Below are positions 16,464-25,734 of a DNA stretch of 64,000 nt, piece by piece. This DNA is from SXVE01 sp036388895 (GTDB lineage Bacteria; Acidobacteriota; Blastocatellia; Pyrinomonadales; Pyrinomonadaceae): NCBI GenBank assembly GCA_036388895.1, contig DASVQY010000006.1:1-64000 (forward strand), given 5' to 3'. The first letter of the stretch is position 1. Every line of letters starts with the position of its first letter. Under the pieces are notes generated by a model that was not told the origin of the DNA, did not search any database, and saw only the letters and a list, made by a program, of their open reading frames with translations. The position numbers and the translations under genes were made by a program.

Positions 16464-18080
16464 TCACCTAAGCGGAGCAGCATTCCGATTCATAAGGTTG
16501 GAATTTTCGATATTCGCGGAATTAACCGAACCGTTATACCGCGACATTTCTTTTTCAAACGCTTCCTGACTGAAAGGATTGCTGATTATCGCTTCAGCCA
16601 TCGCGATTTCGTTAGCGAGAGTTTTACTGTTTATGTTGTCGGTTTGCGCCAAACGGTTTTTCGATTCGTTGAACGCACGTTTTGCTTCCGGGTAATTGGC
16701 GGTTAAAAGATAAGCGCGCCCGAGCAGATAAAAATCTACAGCGTCCTGCGGAGCGGCTGCATTAGCCGAAATAAATTGCTGCGGGTCGCGATCAACGTTG
16801 CGCCGGTTTTCTTCAAACGCCGAAAACGGAATATTCGGAGTTTTCATTTCAGTAATCTGCGGAGCGGGCGGCGGAGGCGGAGGAGTAACGCCGATAAGAT
16901 AATGGTAAATTCCTAACCCGATAACAGTTCCGGCTAAAAGTAAAAGTAGGGAACCGAGAATTTTACCGAAAAAACCTTTGCCGTTTTTCTCATCAATTCT
17001 GTATTCTTTAACGTCGGTTTCAACTTCTTCCTGATTTATGTCGGATGTTTGGGCATCTTCGGGAACAGGTCGAACGTTATTTTTATTTTCAATTATTTCG
17101 GCGTTGTAATTTTTGGTTTGAGCCGTTTCAAGCGGATAGTTTTCAAGGGGGTCGTCTAAATCTTCCCGTTTCGGCTGCTCTTTTGCGGGAAATTTCAAAT
17201 CCTGAGTAGGAAAATCATCAGTATCGGAATGATTGCCCGCTGCGACAGAAGTATTAATTTGAGCTTGACGGGCGGTCGCGATCGTCGCTTCCTCGAAATC
17301 TCCGAAACGATTGGGCAATGCGTAATTTCGCGCAGCCTCAGAAGTGACCTTGACGATAACGGCAGTTAAATTATCTTCGGCGCCGCGCTGGTAACAGATG
17401 TTTTTCAATTGTGCGCAAATGTCGGCGGGATTCATGTTTGAAAGCAGAACGTCCCGTATTTCGTAATCGTCAACGTGCCGCGTGATTCCGTCCGAACACA
17501 ACAAAAACATCGAGTCGGGTTCAAACATAATCGTTTTCATATCAACTTCGACGAACGGCTCGGCGCCGAGCGCGCGGCTGATGACGTTTTTGCTCGGATG
17601 ATTTGCGGCTTGCGCGGCAGTCATACGACCCGCCCGTACTTCTTCTTCGACGACTGAATGATCCTGAGTTTCGCGGTATAAATTTCCGGTTTGATCGAAA
17701 CGATACAAACGGGAATCTCCGACGTGACCGATGGTTGCGATATTGCCGGAAAGATGAAGTGCGACGATTGTCGTTGCCATCGTTGAAAGCTGCGGTAAAT
17801 CGTGAGACATCTGAAAAATTGCCGAATTCGCTTTTTCGATGCCCGCTTTCATAATATCTTCGGCGTCGCTTCCGCCGCGCATATTCAAAAAGGCTTCGCC
17901 GAGAATTTCAACCGCCATCTGTGAAGCCACGTCACCGGCTTGAGCGCCGCCAACTCCGTCGGCGACGACGAAAAGTCCGTGCTGTTTTAATTCCAAATAT
18001 GAATCTTCATTGTGCGGTCTTTTTTCACTTAAACCACGGTCACTGACCGCCGCCGAAGCAATTTGAAAATTGTTTTCCAT
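16464..18080 (-). CDS. membrane PP2C-type Ser/Thr phosphatase (PstP-like)
   Basis: The 538-residue protein has an N-terminal PP2C domain (1-245) with all metal-binding motifs: HNEDSY, VADGVGGAQAGD, GDSRLYR, LLCSDGIT and EDNLTAVIV. An acidic linker follows, then one membrane segment (about 372-395) and a periplasmic tail with a TPR-like repeat (FYLLGRAYLLTANYPEAKRAF). It would reverse phosphorylation by the PknB-like kinase encoded nearby at 23021. Order and content mirror the mycobacterial pstP-rodA-pbpA-pknAB locus, with ftsW/rodA and pbp genes following upstream on the same strand. Confidence 0.9.
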   Translation of the reverse strand: MENNFQIASAAVSDRGLSEKRPHNEDSYLELKQHGLFVVADGVGGAQAGDVASQMAVEILGEAFLNMRGGSDAEDIMKAGIEKANSAIFQMSHDLPQLSTMATTIVALHLSGNIATIGHVGDSRLYRFDQTGNLYRETQDHSVVEEEVRAGRMTAAQAANHPSKNVISRALGAEPFVEVDMKTIMFEPDSMFLLCSDGITRHVDDYEIRDVLLSNMNPADICAQLKNICYQRGAEDNLTAVIVKVTSEAARNYALPNRFGDFEEATIATARQAQINTSVAAGNHSDTDDFPTQDLKFPAKEQPKREDLDDPLENYPLETAQTKNYNAEIIENKNNVRPVPEDAQTSDINQEEVETDVKEYRIDEKNGKGFFGKILGSLLLLLAGTVIGLGIYHYLIGVTPPPPPPAPQITEMKTPNIPFSAFEENRRNVDRDPQQFISANAAAPQDAVDFYLLGRAYLLTANYPEAKRAFNESKNRLAQTDNINSKTLANEIAMAEAIISNPFSQEAFEKEMSRYNGSVNSANIENSNLMNRNAAPLR

Positions 18081-18123
18081 CCGTTTTACCTAACAATCAA
18101 TCGAAATCGAAAAGCGCTACTTC

Positions 18124-19806
18124 TTAGTTTTGGCTGGTTTGCCCGTTTAAAGCGTCTAATTGACGATCAATCGAGTTGCGATGCGAAAAAGCCAGAAGCA
18201 TTCCGAGCATTACGAAACTCGTAATCAGGCTGAAACCGCCGTGGCTGACAAAAGGAAGCGTAATGCCCGTCATCGGCAAAGCGCGCGTGATTCCGCCGAT
18301 ATTTACGAGCGCTTGAAAGCCGATAAAAGCGGCGAGCCCGGCGGCGCATAATTTGCTGAACATATCGCGCGAATCCAGCGCCGTGCGAACGCCCGCGCTG
18401 ACGAACGCAATCAGCGCAAAGGTTACCAATAAACCTCCGAAAAGTCCAAGTTCTTCGGCTAATGCGGCGAAAATGTAATCCGAATCGGCTACGGGAATCA
18501 GTTCCGGGAAACCTAAGCCCAAACCGCGCCCTGACGTTCCGCCCGATGCCAATCCGAACGTCGCCTGCGCAGGTTGAAACGCGAGAATGTCGAACCACGC
18601 GTCAACGTTTATGGTTTTCTGCAAATTCGGGTCTTCTTCGAGCATTTGCGGTAAACCGGGGTCTTTAGCGACAAGTTTTTTATAATAATCTTCGTAATCT
18701 TCTTTCCACCACTCCGTTTCGGGCGTCGGCGGATTAAATCCGTCGAGCCACAAATGAAATCGCTGTTGAATGCGGTCTGGAAGAATCGTTTTGACCGGTT
18801 TCGCAAGTGTCGGCAAAAGTGGAATATTTTCCTGCGTTTTTTCGGGCAACGCCCCGACGACTAAAACGCCGACTAATAAAGCCACACTGCCGACTAAAAC
18901 TATTCTTTGCGGCAAACGACGAACGGCAATCAAAAAAAGCGTCGCGTAAACCGAGCTGAAAACCATCATCTGTCCGAAATCCTTCAAAACGAAAAAGGGA
19001 AAAAACGGCAAAATTGCCATAAATATAAGCGGAGCAGTGTCTTTTGCTCGCGGAATTCCCCAGTAAGTTCGAGCTAAGCTTTTATACAGAATAGCCAGAA
19101 TTGCCGCAAAACCGATTAAAAACGGGATTTTAGAAGGCTCCCACGGCGTCATATTGCCGATGGACTTACCCGCGTTCGACGTTATTGCCGCGATGAAAAG
19201 CGGGATGAGCGTTAAGATTACAATCAAAAATCCGTTTTTCTGTAAAAGCTCGAGAATTTTATCGCGCCGAATCAGAAAAAACGCTATGAGCATTCCCAAA
19301 ATGCCGAGCAGCGGATTTATCGTTTTGCCTGAAAGAAAAACGTCCGAAGCGTCTTCGACAGCCGGACGAGGAGTTTCTTTCGACAAATCAACCGGGGTCG
19401 GCGGTGTTGCCGGAAGCCCCATCATTTGCTTTTTTTCGGCGGAATAATTTTCCTGTATGTAATGAAGCTGAAGCGTTTTGATTTTTTCCTGCCTGGCTTC
19501 GGCTTTATCTTTGCGCGAAGTGTATTCCGGGTCGCTGAATAGCCGGTACTGCACGGTTAAACCGATGGAAAAAAGCAGCACCGCAGCGGTGTAAAGCGTC
19601 CAGTTCCCTTGAAAACGGGCGAATCTTTTGAGAAAAATAGGCAAAACGGCTAAGACCGAAAGCAAAACGAGGTTTCTTCCAGCTGTCAGCCAGGAAGTTT
19701 CATAACCGCGAATCAAAGCCGCGTAATAAATCGAATAATGCGAGATCGCCGTCAGCGCGACAATCAAAACGAGTATGAAAAAATGTGTCGAAGTGCGGTT
19801 TTTCAT
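18124..19806 (-). CDS. SEDS glycosyltransferase FtsW/RodA family
   Basis: A 560-residue polytopic SEDS protein, the peptidoglycan polymerase partner of a class B PBP. The diagnostic C-terminal region is present: GLGFPELIPVADSDYIFAALAEELG, then LPMTGITLPFVSHGG. It is longer than usual because of an inserted cytoplasmic region of about 80 residues after the third helix (charged, then TPPTPVDLSKETPRP) and a large extracytoplasmic loop. It is encoded 15 bases downstream of its likely PBP partner. RodA and FtsW cannot be separated confidently; the locus organisation favours the RodA/FtsW homologue of kinase-linked clusters. Confidence 0.9.
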   Translation of the reverse strand: MKNRTSTHFFILVLIVALTAISHYSIYYAALIRGYETSWLTAGRNLVLLSVLAVLPIFLKRFARFQGNWTLYTAAVLLFSIGLTVQYRLFSDPEYTSRKDKAEARQEKIKTLQLHYIQENYSAEKKQMMGLPATPPTPVDLSKETPRPAVEDASDVFLSGKTINPLLGILGMLIAFFLIRRDKILELLQKNGFLIVILTLIPLFIAAITSNAGKSIGNMTPWEPSKIPFLIGFAAILAILYKSLARTYWGIPRAKDTAPLIFMAILPFFPFFVLKDFGQMMVFSSVYATLFLIAVRRLPQRIVLVGSVALLVGVLVVGALPEKTQENIPLLPTLAKPVKTILPDRIQQRFHLWLDGFNPPTPETEWWKEDYEDYYKKLVAKDPGLPQMLEEDPNLQKTINVDAWFDILAFQPAQATFGLASGGTSGRGLGLGFPELIPVADSDYIFAALAEELGLFGGLLVTFALIAFVSAGVRTALDSRDMFSKLCAAGLAAFIGFQALVNIGGITRALPMTGITLPFVSHGGFSLITSFVMLGMLLAFSHRNSIDRQLDALNGQTSQN

Positions 19807-19820
19807 TTATTAAAGCTTAA

Positions 19821-21728
19821 TTAACGGCGTCTTCTCGTTGAGCCTGTTCTAGCCGGTTGATTACCCGGCGGTTGTGTTTTCGGTTTGTATTGCTCGCCTA
19901 AAAGCCCGAGCTCACGCGCTTTCAAAATTACGCGCGCGGCAATCGGAGCGGAAATCGTCGCGCCGTAACCGCCGCCTTCGACCACGACGGCGATTGCCAT
20001 CGTCGGTTTTTCAAGCGGAGCGACGGAAATATACCAGCTATCGGTGCGCTCATACATTTGCGGAAACTCCCTTTCGATTATTTTGCCTTCGTCGTCTTTT
20101 ACTTTTCGTTTAAAGGTTTTCAATTTCCCGGTTTTTTCATCGTAAACCGGAGCGAGTTTTTCCGCCGTTCCGGTTTTTCCGCCCGAACGGATTCCGGCGC
20201 TGCGAACTTCGCCGAAGACTCTGGTCGCGGTTCCGCCGCTGCCTTCCGTTACGGTTGCCATAATCTGGCGAATATCATTGGCTTGCTGCGGTGAAACCAC
20301 TTGCGAAAACATTTCCGGCGGGCGGTCGTATTCGATTTTCGGTTTCATCAGTTTTCCTTCCAAATTGCCTGCGGCAGCCGCAATCAAAGCCATTTGAAAA
20401 GGCGTCATTTGTCCGGCGTAGCCTTGTCCCATTCCTTGCAACGCGAGGTCATAAGCGGAGATCTCTTTGCCGGTCACAATTGCCGATTGTTCGGGAGCGA
20501 GCGCGTTTTTCATTAAAGGATTGCTCGCATTCCAAATATCGGCTAGAAACCTTGTGCTAAACGCTTCTTCCGGTTTATCTACCGCGATTATTCCGAGCAA
20601 ATTGGCGGTTTCGCGCAATCTTTCGCGTCCCAAGTCAACCGCCATCTGCGCGTAATACTGATTACTCGAAGCCTCGAAAGCCTGCTGAATGTTTAATGAC
20701 GTGCATCCATACGGCGGTTCACATCCGCCGTTAGCATCCGTAATCGGTCGGGAGTTGCGAAAAGGAACGTATCCGCCCGGGCTGCTTGTAAAAGTTTGGT
20801 TTTGCTTTCCGGCACGAAAAGCCGCGATCATCGTGAATAATTTGAAGGTCGAACCGGGAACGTAATATTCGCGAGTTGCGCGATTGAGCAAAGGTTTATC
20901 GCGTTTATTTCCTTCGAGTTTCAGCCAATCATCCAAAGTTTGCGCTTCGCTCAAACTAAACGAAGGGTTCGAATACATTCCCAAAAGATCGCCGGTTTGT
21001 GGGTTTAGCACCACAATTGCGCCTTTTTTTCCTTCAAGCTGTTTCGCCAAAAATACTTGTAAATCACGATCAATCGTGATTTTAACATCGCGCTGCTCAG
21101 ATTCGGGGCGTTTGATTCTGGTCAGGACTTCCCAAGCTTCGGGCATCGGGTCGGCTTGTCGTTTGTAAAGCGTTCTTTCGAGACCTGGCGTTCCGCGCTC
21201 GGTGCCGAGAAGGTGCGCCATCTCTTTTTCGAGCGGAAATACTCTTTCGATATTTTTATCCTGGTCTAGTTTGTAAAAAGCCAGAGCGCTGCCCAAATTT
21301 CCGCTGCGGTCGAGCATCCAGCCGCGCAAAGAAGCGGCTGTCGTTCGCCGGTTTCGCAAATCTTTATAACTCAAAGCCTGAAACTGTTCGTTCGATTCAT
21401 CGGCGTAATAAGTCCAATAAACTTGAAAACCGAAAACCGTCAGGGCGAGTCCGACGAAAACAAACTGCCAGATTCGCAAGCTGCGGTTGGTCGTCGTCTG
21501 CGTAGTGCGGCGGGTAATTTCCTTGGGTAAATTGGCTTCGAAATTAAATTTCGGGCGACGAAAATTATCGAGAAACGATAAAAAGAGAAACCCGATTAAA
21601 ATGGCAATTCCGATTAAATAAACGATGGTCAGACCAGCTGGCGTTCGTTCGAGGATTTGTCCGCCGAAAATGCCTTCGGGACTCAGTTTTTTCCAATCGA
21701 ATTGTAAAATAAATAATAAAACATTCAT
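19821..21728 (-). CDS. class B penicillin-binding protein (transpeptidase)
   Basis: The 635-residue protein has hydrophobic N-terminal segments (about 33-52 and 86-107) and an extracytoplasmic transpeptidase domain. The active-site motifs are SxxK in PGSTFKLF (about residue 294), SxN in SSNQYYAQ and KTG in SGGKTGTAEK (about 518). It resembles PbpA of actinobacteria, cross-linking glycan strands made by the SEDS partner immediately downstream. The C-terminal tail is Arg/Pro-rich and disordered. The start at ATG 21728 is followed by a short amphipathic stretch and then the first membrane segment. Confidence 0.9.
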   Translation of the reverse strand: MNVLLFILQFDWKKLSPEGIFGGQILERTPAGLTIVYLIGIAILIGFLFLSFLDNFRRPKFNFEANLPKEITRRTTQTTTNRSLRIWQFVFVGLALTVFGFQVYWTYYADESNEQFQALSYKDLRNRRTTAASLRGWMLDRSGNLGSALAFYKLDQDKNIERVFPLEKEMAHLLGTERGTPGLERTLYKRQADPMPEAWEVLTRIKRPESEQRDVKITIDRDLQVFLAKQLEGKKGAIVVLNPQTGDLLGMYSNPSFSLSEAQTLDDWLKLEGNKRDKPLLNRATREYYVPGSTFKLFTMIAAFRAGKQNQTFTSSPGGYVPFRNSRPITDANGGCEPPYGCTSLNIQQAFEASSNQYYAQMAVDLGRERLRETANLLGIIAVDKPEEAFSTRFLADIWNASNPLMKNALAPEQSAIVTGKEISAYDLALQGMGQGYAGQMTPFQMALIAAAAGNLEGKLMKPKIEYDRPPEMFSQVVSPQQANDIRQIMATVTEGSGGTATRVFGEVRSAGIRSGGKTGTAEKLAPVYDEKTGKLKTFKRKVKDDEGKIIEREFPQMYERTDSWYISVAPLEKPTMAIAVVVEGGGYGATISAPIAARVILKARELGLLGEQYKPKTQPPGNQPARTGSTRRRR

Positions 21729-21805
21729 TTTTATAAAACCGTATTTTTGAATGATATCTTATAATCTTTGGGTGCCGGGTTATTCAAACAACAAAACGAC
21801 CGTTT

Positions 21806-22801
21806 TTATTGTTTATTTTTTCCTTTCAGCCGGGTTTCGACTTCAAAAGCTTCATTTTCTAAATCGTTCGCTTCGTAAGCGCCGCTCGTATCCGTTCTCG
21901 TTTTAAATTCCAAACCGTTTATCGTAACCGAATTATCAAGCGGCGAATCAAAAGTCTCGACAATTTCGGTTGGCTTCGCAACATATTCGAATTTAACGTC
22001 AACTGAGCCGAAACCGACCGTGTCGTCGTTTCCAACAGCCGCTGCATTTCCATAAGAAATACGCTGACCGTTGACGAAAGTTCCGTTCGTCGAGCCTGTG
22101 TCGGCGACCATCAAAGCGTTTTCCGCATTCAGAGCGAGCGTTGCGTGGATTTTTGAAACGCTCGAATCATTGATGCTCAAGTCATTTTCTTTGGTTCGAC
22201 CGACGCTTAAACGCTGATTTTTTTGAAAGCGGAGTTTTGTTTCCTGTTGCGTTCCGTTTGCGCTGTATCTCGCGATAAAAGTTTCAACTCCATCGTTTTC
22301 AAATGTATTTGCGGGTAAGACGGCATTGTTTAAATTTATACTCGGCATCGTCACATTCATTTCCGCTTCGCTGTCTTCTTCAGCGAAATTGTCGAAACTG
22401 ACGTTTAGTTTAACGCCTTCGGTGAAATAATCGGGTTTGATTTCAAATTTCAGAGGCGCAAAAGTGTGATAACGGTTGTCGTTTATGTGATCAACGGCGG
22501 CGGTCAAAAGTTCCGTTTCCAGTTTTTTCAAAGCCTGTTCCGAGTCGGTCGAAAATTTGTCCCACTGCATTTTCAGCTTTAAATTATTCGGTACGTATTT
22601 TCCGCGCACGCCCAAATCGCGCACTTCCGAATCGAGTAAATGTTTTAGTCTTTCTATCAATTCGCTGGTGGCAAGGCTGCTCGAAGGCGTCCATTTTCTT
22701 CCGGTCAAGCTGTCGAATGTTTCACCGAGTTTGGTGAGAACGCCTTGAACCAACCAATCCAATGAAAAACCTTTTTTTTTATTAAAGTTTTTTTCTGCCA
22801 T
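21806..22801 (-). CDS. FhaA-like protein: DUF3662 plus FHA domain
   Basis: The 331-residue protein has an N-terminal DUF3662 (FhaA_N) module (about 8-150: LDWLVQGVLTKLGETFDSLTGRK, then VPNNLKLKM). The FHA phosphothreonine-binding domain (about 195-265) shows the key residues in SVGRTKENDL, SSVSKIHA and DTGSTNGTFVNG. FHA proteins of this type dock onto the phosphorylated kinase or its substrates and scaffold the cell-wall machinery. It is the first gene of the reverse PBP-SEDS-PP2C series and is transcribed divergently from the kinase gene across a 219-base gap. Confidence 0.88.
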   Translation of the reverse strand: MAEKNFNKKKGFSLDWLVQGVLTKLGETFDSLTGRKWTPSSSLATSELIERLKHLLDSEVRDLGVRGKYVPNNLKLKMQWDKFSTDSEQALKKLETELLTAAVDHINDNRYHTFAPLKFEIKPDYFTEGVKLNVSFDNFAEEDSEAEMNVTMPSINLNNAVLPANTFENDGVETFIARYSANGTQQETKLRFQKNQRLSVGRTKENDLSINDSSVSKIHATLALNAENALMVADTGSTNGTFVNGQRISYGNAAAVGNDDTVGFGSVDVKFEYVAKPTEIVETFDSPLDNSVTINGLEFKTRTDTSGAYEANDLENEAFEVETRLKGKNKQ

Positions 22802-23020
22802 TAACTATTCTGCAAAACGAGAGACAAACTGCTCGAAATCATTCCGTCATTTTAGCTGAAAACATATTGAAAAGAAAGAAATAAAGATGCGCGGCGCGCA
22901 AGCTTCGAAACCGGCTGTCTATGACAACAGGCATTTTGATAGTGTGTTTTGCGAACTTTAACTTTATAATGTCGTAAAGAGTAAAGAGATTCCTGACAAA
23001 ATGTCTTTTACTTATCGGAA

Positions 23021-24577
23021 ATGAGAGAACTTGCCTTAAAAAACACGCGACTCGACGGGCGTTATATCATCAAGGAGCAGCTCGGACAGGGAAGCTACGC
23101 CGAAATTTATGTCGCAAGCGACGTTTTAGCGCCGCAGCAATCGCCGCACAGTCTGGTCGTTATCAAGGCTCTCAATGTTTTTCTGCAAAATGATTTGGAT
23201 GCAGATTTGGAACGCACGCTGGTGGAAAATTTTCAAAACGAAGCGCTCGCGCTCGACCGCGTTCGTCATCCGAATATAATCAGCCGTCTGGGTCACGGCA
23301 CGGCGCGGGATTTGCGCGGAACGGTTTTTCATTATCTGGTTTTGGAATATCTTTCCGGCGGCGATTTGGCGCGGCTTTGCCGCGAGCGAAGTCTATCGCT
23401 CGCCGAAGCCTTGAAATATCTCGAACAAGTTTGCGCCGGTTTAGCTTACGCGCACAAAAACGGAATTATTCATCGCGATATAAAGCCGCAGAATCTTCTT
23501 TTGACGAAAGAACGGGAAACGGTGAAAATTGCCGATTTCGGCGTCGCTCGCGTCGAACAGTCCGATTCGCCGATAACGCGCGTCGGCACGAATATATATG
23601 CGCCGCCCGAACATTCTCCATTGATGATTGCGGGCGCCGATACGATTACTTACACGGAGTTAACTCCCGCCGCAGACATCTATTCGCTGGCAAAATCCGC
23701 ATATGTTTTAATAACCGGCGAGTCGCCGAGATTTTCCGCCAATCAGCCGATTACGGAACTTCCTGTTTCCGTGAGAAATGAAACCTGGGCAAACGATTTG
23801 CTCGAAATATTGAAAAAAGCGACACAATCAAATCCGAAAGCGCGGCACCAAACCGTTAAAGAGTTTTGGGAAGATTTGTCTGTTTTGAGTCAATACGACG
23901 AAAACGAATCAGTGACGCATATCGCGGCGCGGCTCAACAAAACTCCGCAGCCGCATATTTCCAGAGGTTACACTCCGATTGCGCCGCAGATGCCGCGCTT
24001 CAATACTTCGCGCGAACTGCGTTTGAAAAATCTGCCCCCGGCTGTTAAAAATCCTTCTATCGTTATTCGTCTCGATGAAAGCCCTTCAAATGGCAAGACT
24101 CCAGTCCGATATAACGGGGAATCTTTGAATGTTAATTTTTCAAGAGCTCCGGCGCCGCCCGAGAACGAAACGGTAGAATCGTCTGAAATTGCTTATATTT
24201 CAAAGCGAAAAACCGGTTTTCTCAAACGGTCGGCGACGTTTATAATTTTGCTCGCGGTCTTTGCCGGAATTCTGTTTGCGACTCATAATTATATGCGCGG
24301 TCGCGGGGTTTTACCGCAGTTTTCTAATCCGTTCGCTGCGCAGGAAGCAGTGGCGACTATGGATATAAATTTGCGTCAAGACCCGAGCACGAAAAATCAG
24401 CCGATCGGAATGATTTCAAAAGATTCGCGTTTGAAGATACTTTCAAACGACGGCAATTGGTATGAAGTCGAAGTCATCGAATACGGGCGGCAGAAAGAAA
24501 ATGCTGATTGGGCGGATAGCGGCTGGATAAGCGCCAAAACTCGCTCCGGCGATGATACAGTAAAAATTTCGAGGTGA
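23021..24577 (+). CDS. membrane Ser/Thr protein kinase with extracytoplasmic SH3-like domain
   Basis: A 518-residue Hanks-type kinase: Gly-loop LGQGSYAEIYV, catalytic Lys in VVIKALN, HRDIKPQN, DFGVAR and the activation-end PPEH. A juxtamembrane linker leads to one membrane helix (about 404-424) and a bacterial SH3-like domain (about 440-518: MDINLRQDPSTKNQPIG...NWYEVEV). Actinobacterial PknB carries PASTA repeats outside the cell; here an SH3b domain takes that place and may sense peptidoglycan or peptides. The next gene, an FHA protein, starts 5 bases later. A TATAAT at 22965-22970 may be its -10 element, but no good -35 was seen. Confidence 0.9.
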   Translation: MRELALKNTRLDGRYIIKEQLGQGSYAEIYVASDVLAPQQSPHSLVVIKALNVFLQNDLDADLERTLVENFQNEALALDRVRHPNIISRLGHGTARDLRGTVFHYLVLEYLSGGDLARLCRERSLSLAEALKYLEQVCAGLAYAHKNGIIHRDIKPQNLLLTKERETVKIADFGVARVEQSDSPITRVGTNIYAPPEHSPLMIAGADTITYTELTPAADIYSLAKSAYVLITGESPRFSANQPITELPVSVRNETWANDLLEILKKATQSNPKARHQTVKEFWEDLSVLSQYDENESVTHIAARLNKTPQPHISRGYTPIAPQMPRFNTSRELRLKNLPPAVKNPSIVIRLDESPSNGKTPVRYNGESLNVNFSRAPAPPENETVESSEIAYISKRKTGFLKRSATFIILLAVFAGILFATHNYMRGRGVLPQFSNPFAAQEAVATMDINLRQDPSTKNQPIGMISKDSRLKILSNDGNWYEVEVIEYGRQKENADWADSGWISAKTRSGDDTVKISR

Positions 24578-24582
24578 AATAA

Positions 24583-25599
24583 GTGAGTGTTTTGGATAAA
24601 GTCAGGCAATGGATTGACGGTGAGAGCGCCGAACTCGTTTTAGAGGAAGCCGCCCGCGACGCGCAGGTCAAGCCGCGCAGCAAATCCGAAGAATTTATTG
24701 TTAAAATCGCTCGCGCCGTCGAAGAAGTGATGCAGAACGAAATGGTTCCGCTCCCGCAAGGCACGACAATTATTCCGACGGAATATATTATATTTTTAAG
24801 CAACGAAGACGATAAGGAATGGCAGGGAATAAAACGAAAGGGTTTGGAGCAGGGGCTTTATCACATTCTCGCCGAACGGGCGCGCGAAATTTCGGGCAAA
24901 AAAAAGCTCGAAACCAAAACTTTTGTCGTCGAATTGCGCGTTGACGGAACTTTGGAAAAAGGCGACGTGCGCGTCCAGCATAGCTGGGAAGATTCTTCGG
25001 GCAACAAAACCGGCGTTCTGTCGCGGCAAAAACTTCCGCAGCAAAATCCGCCGACTCCTTTTGGACAAACCCCCGCTCACCCGACGCAGCGTAACCTCGA
25101 TTCGACAACGCGCCTGCCGAGTCAGTATTTGAATGATATTCAAGCATCTGCAAATCATTCTCAAAACCAAAATTTAGCCGCAAATCAGCCGCTGCCGCCG
25201 ACCGTTCCGCAATTAAACATCTCTCAACAAATGCCGCTCGGAGCGGAAGAAAATGAAGAAATGACGCACGTCCAAAAAAGACAGACAGAGCTTTATCGTC
25301 TTGAAGTTTGGCGCGGCGGAGTGCGGCAAAACGTAGTGCCTGTGTACCAAAAAGAAATTTCGCTCGGGCGCGGTTCTAAATCAAAGCCCGTTGATATAGA
25401 GCTTTCGGGCGACCCGGAAATCAGCCGCCGCCATTTGACTGTTTCGACCGATGGCGCTGGAAATTTTTGGATAATAAACGAAGGCAGAAATCCGGCAATC
25501 ATTAATAATTTTGAGATTCCAATCGGGAAACGAGTTCCGGTTTCGAGCGGAATGCAAATTGGAGTTTGCAGCTATTTGTTGAAGATTCAATCTAAATAA
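24583..25599 (+). CDS. FHA-domain protein with DUF3662-like N-terminus
   Basis: The 338-residue protein starts with GTG at 24583, 5 bases after the kinase stop, so the two are co-translated. Residues 1-130 resemble the DUF3662 module of FhaA (VLDKVRQWIDGESAELVLE..., FVVELRVDGTLEKGDVRV). A Pro/Gln-rich linker follows, and a C-terminal FHA fold (about 245-335) contains SLGRGSKSKPVDI and PEISRRHLTV. The usual STNGT is replaced by NEGRNPAIINN, so phosphothreonine binding may be altered. Likely a docking partner or substrate of the adjacent kinase. Confidence 0.82.
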   Translation: MSVLDKVRQWIDGESAELVLEEAARDAQVKPRSKSEEFIVKIARAVEEVMQNEMVPLPQGTTIIPTEYIIFLSNEDDKEWQGIKRKGLEQGLYHILAERAREISGKKKLETKTFVVELRVDGTLEKGDVRVQHSWEDSSGNKTGVLSRQKLPQQNPPTPFGQTPAHPTQRNLDSTTRLPSQYLNDIQASANHSQNQNLAANQPLPPTVPQLNISQQMPLGAEENEEMTHVQKRQTELYRLEVWRGGVRQNVVPVYQKEISLGRGSKSKPVDIELSGDPEISRRHLTVSTDGAGNFWIINEGRNPAIINNFEIPIGKRVPVSSGMQIGVCSYLLKIQSK

Positions 25600-25734
25600 G
25601 GTCAAATAAAACTTGCAGTAAAACTTTAAGAATGATCGGCGGCTGTGACCGCCATTTTAGTTTTATAGAATATTTAGAAAAAACCATTTGGCGTTAAATG
25701 CTTTAGTATTAATAATTATCCCAGGATCATTAAG

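Noticed and set aside
18167..18598. Arg-rich frames antisense or offset to ftsW/pbp, metK, dnaE and accB genes
   Set aside because: They overlap confidently assigned genes, are rich in Arg/Ser as expected from shifted reading, and lack start signals.
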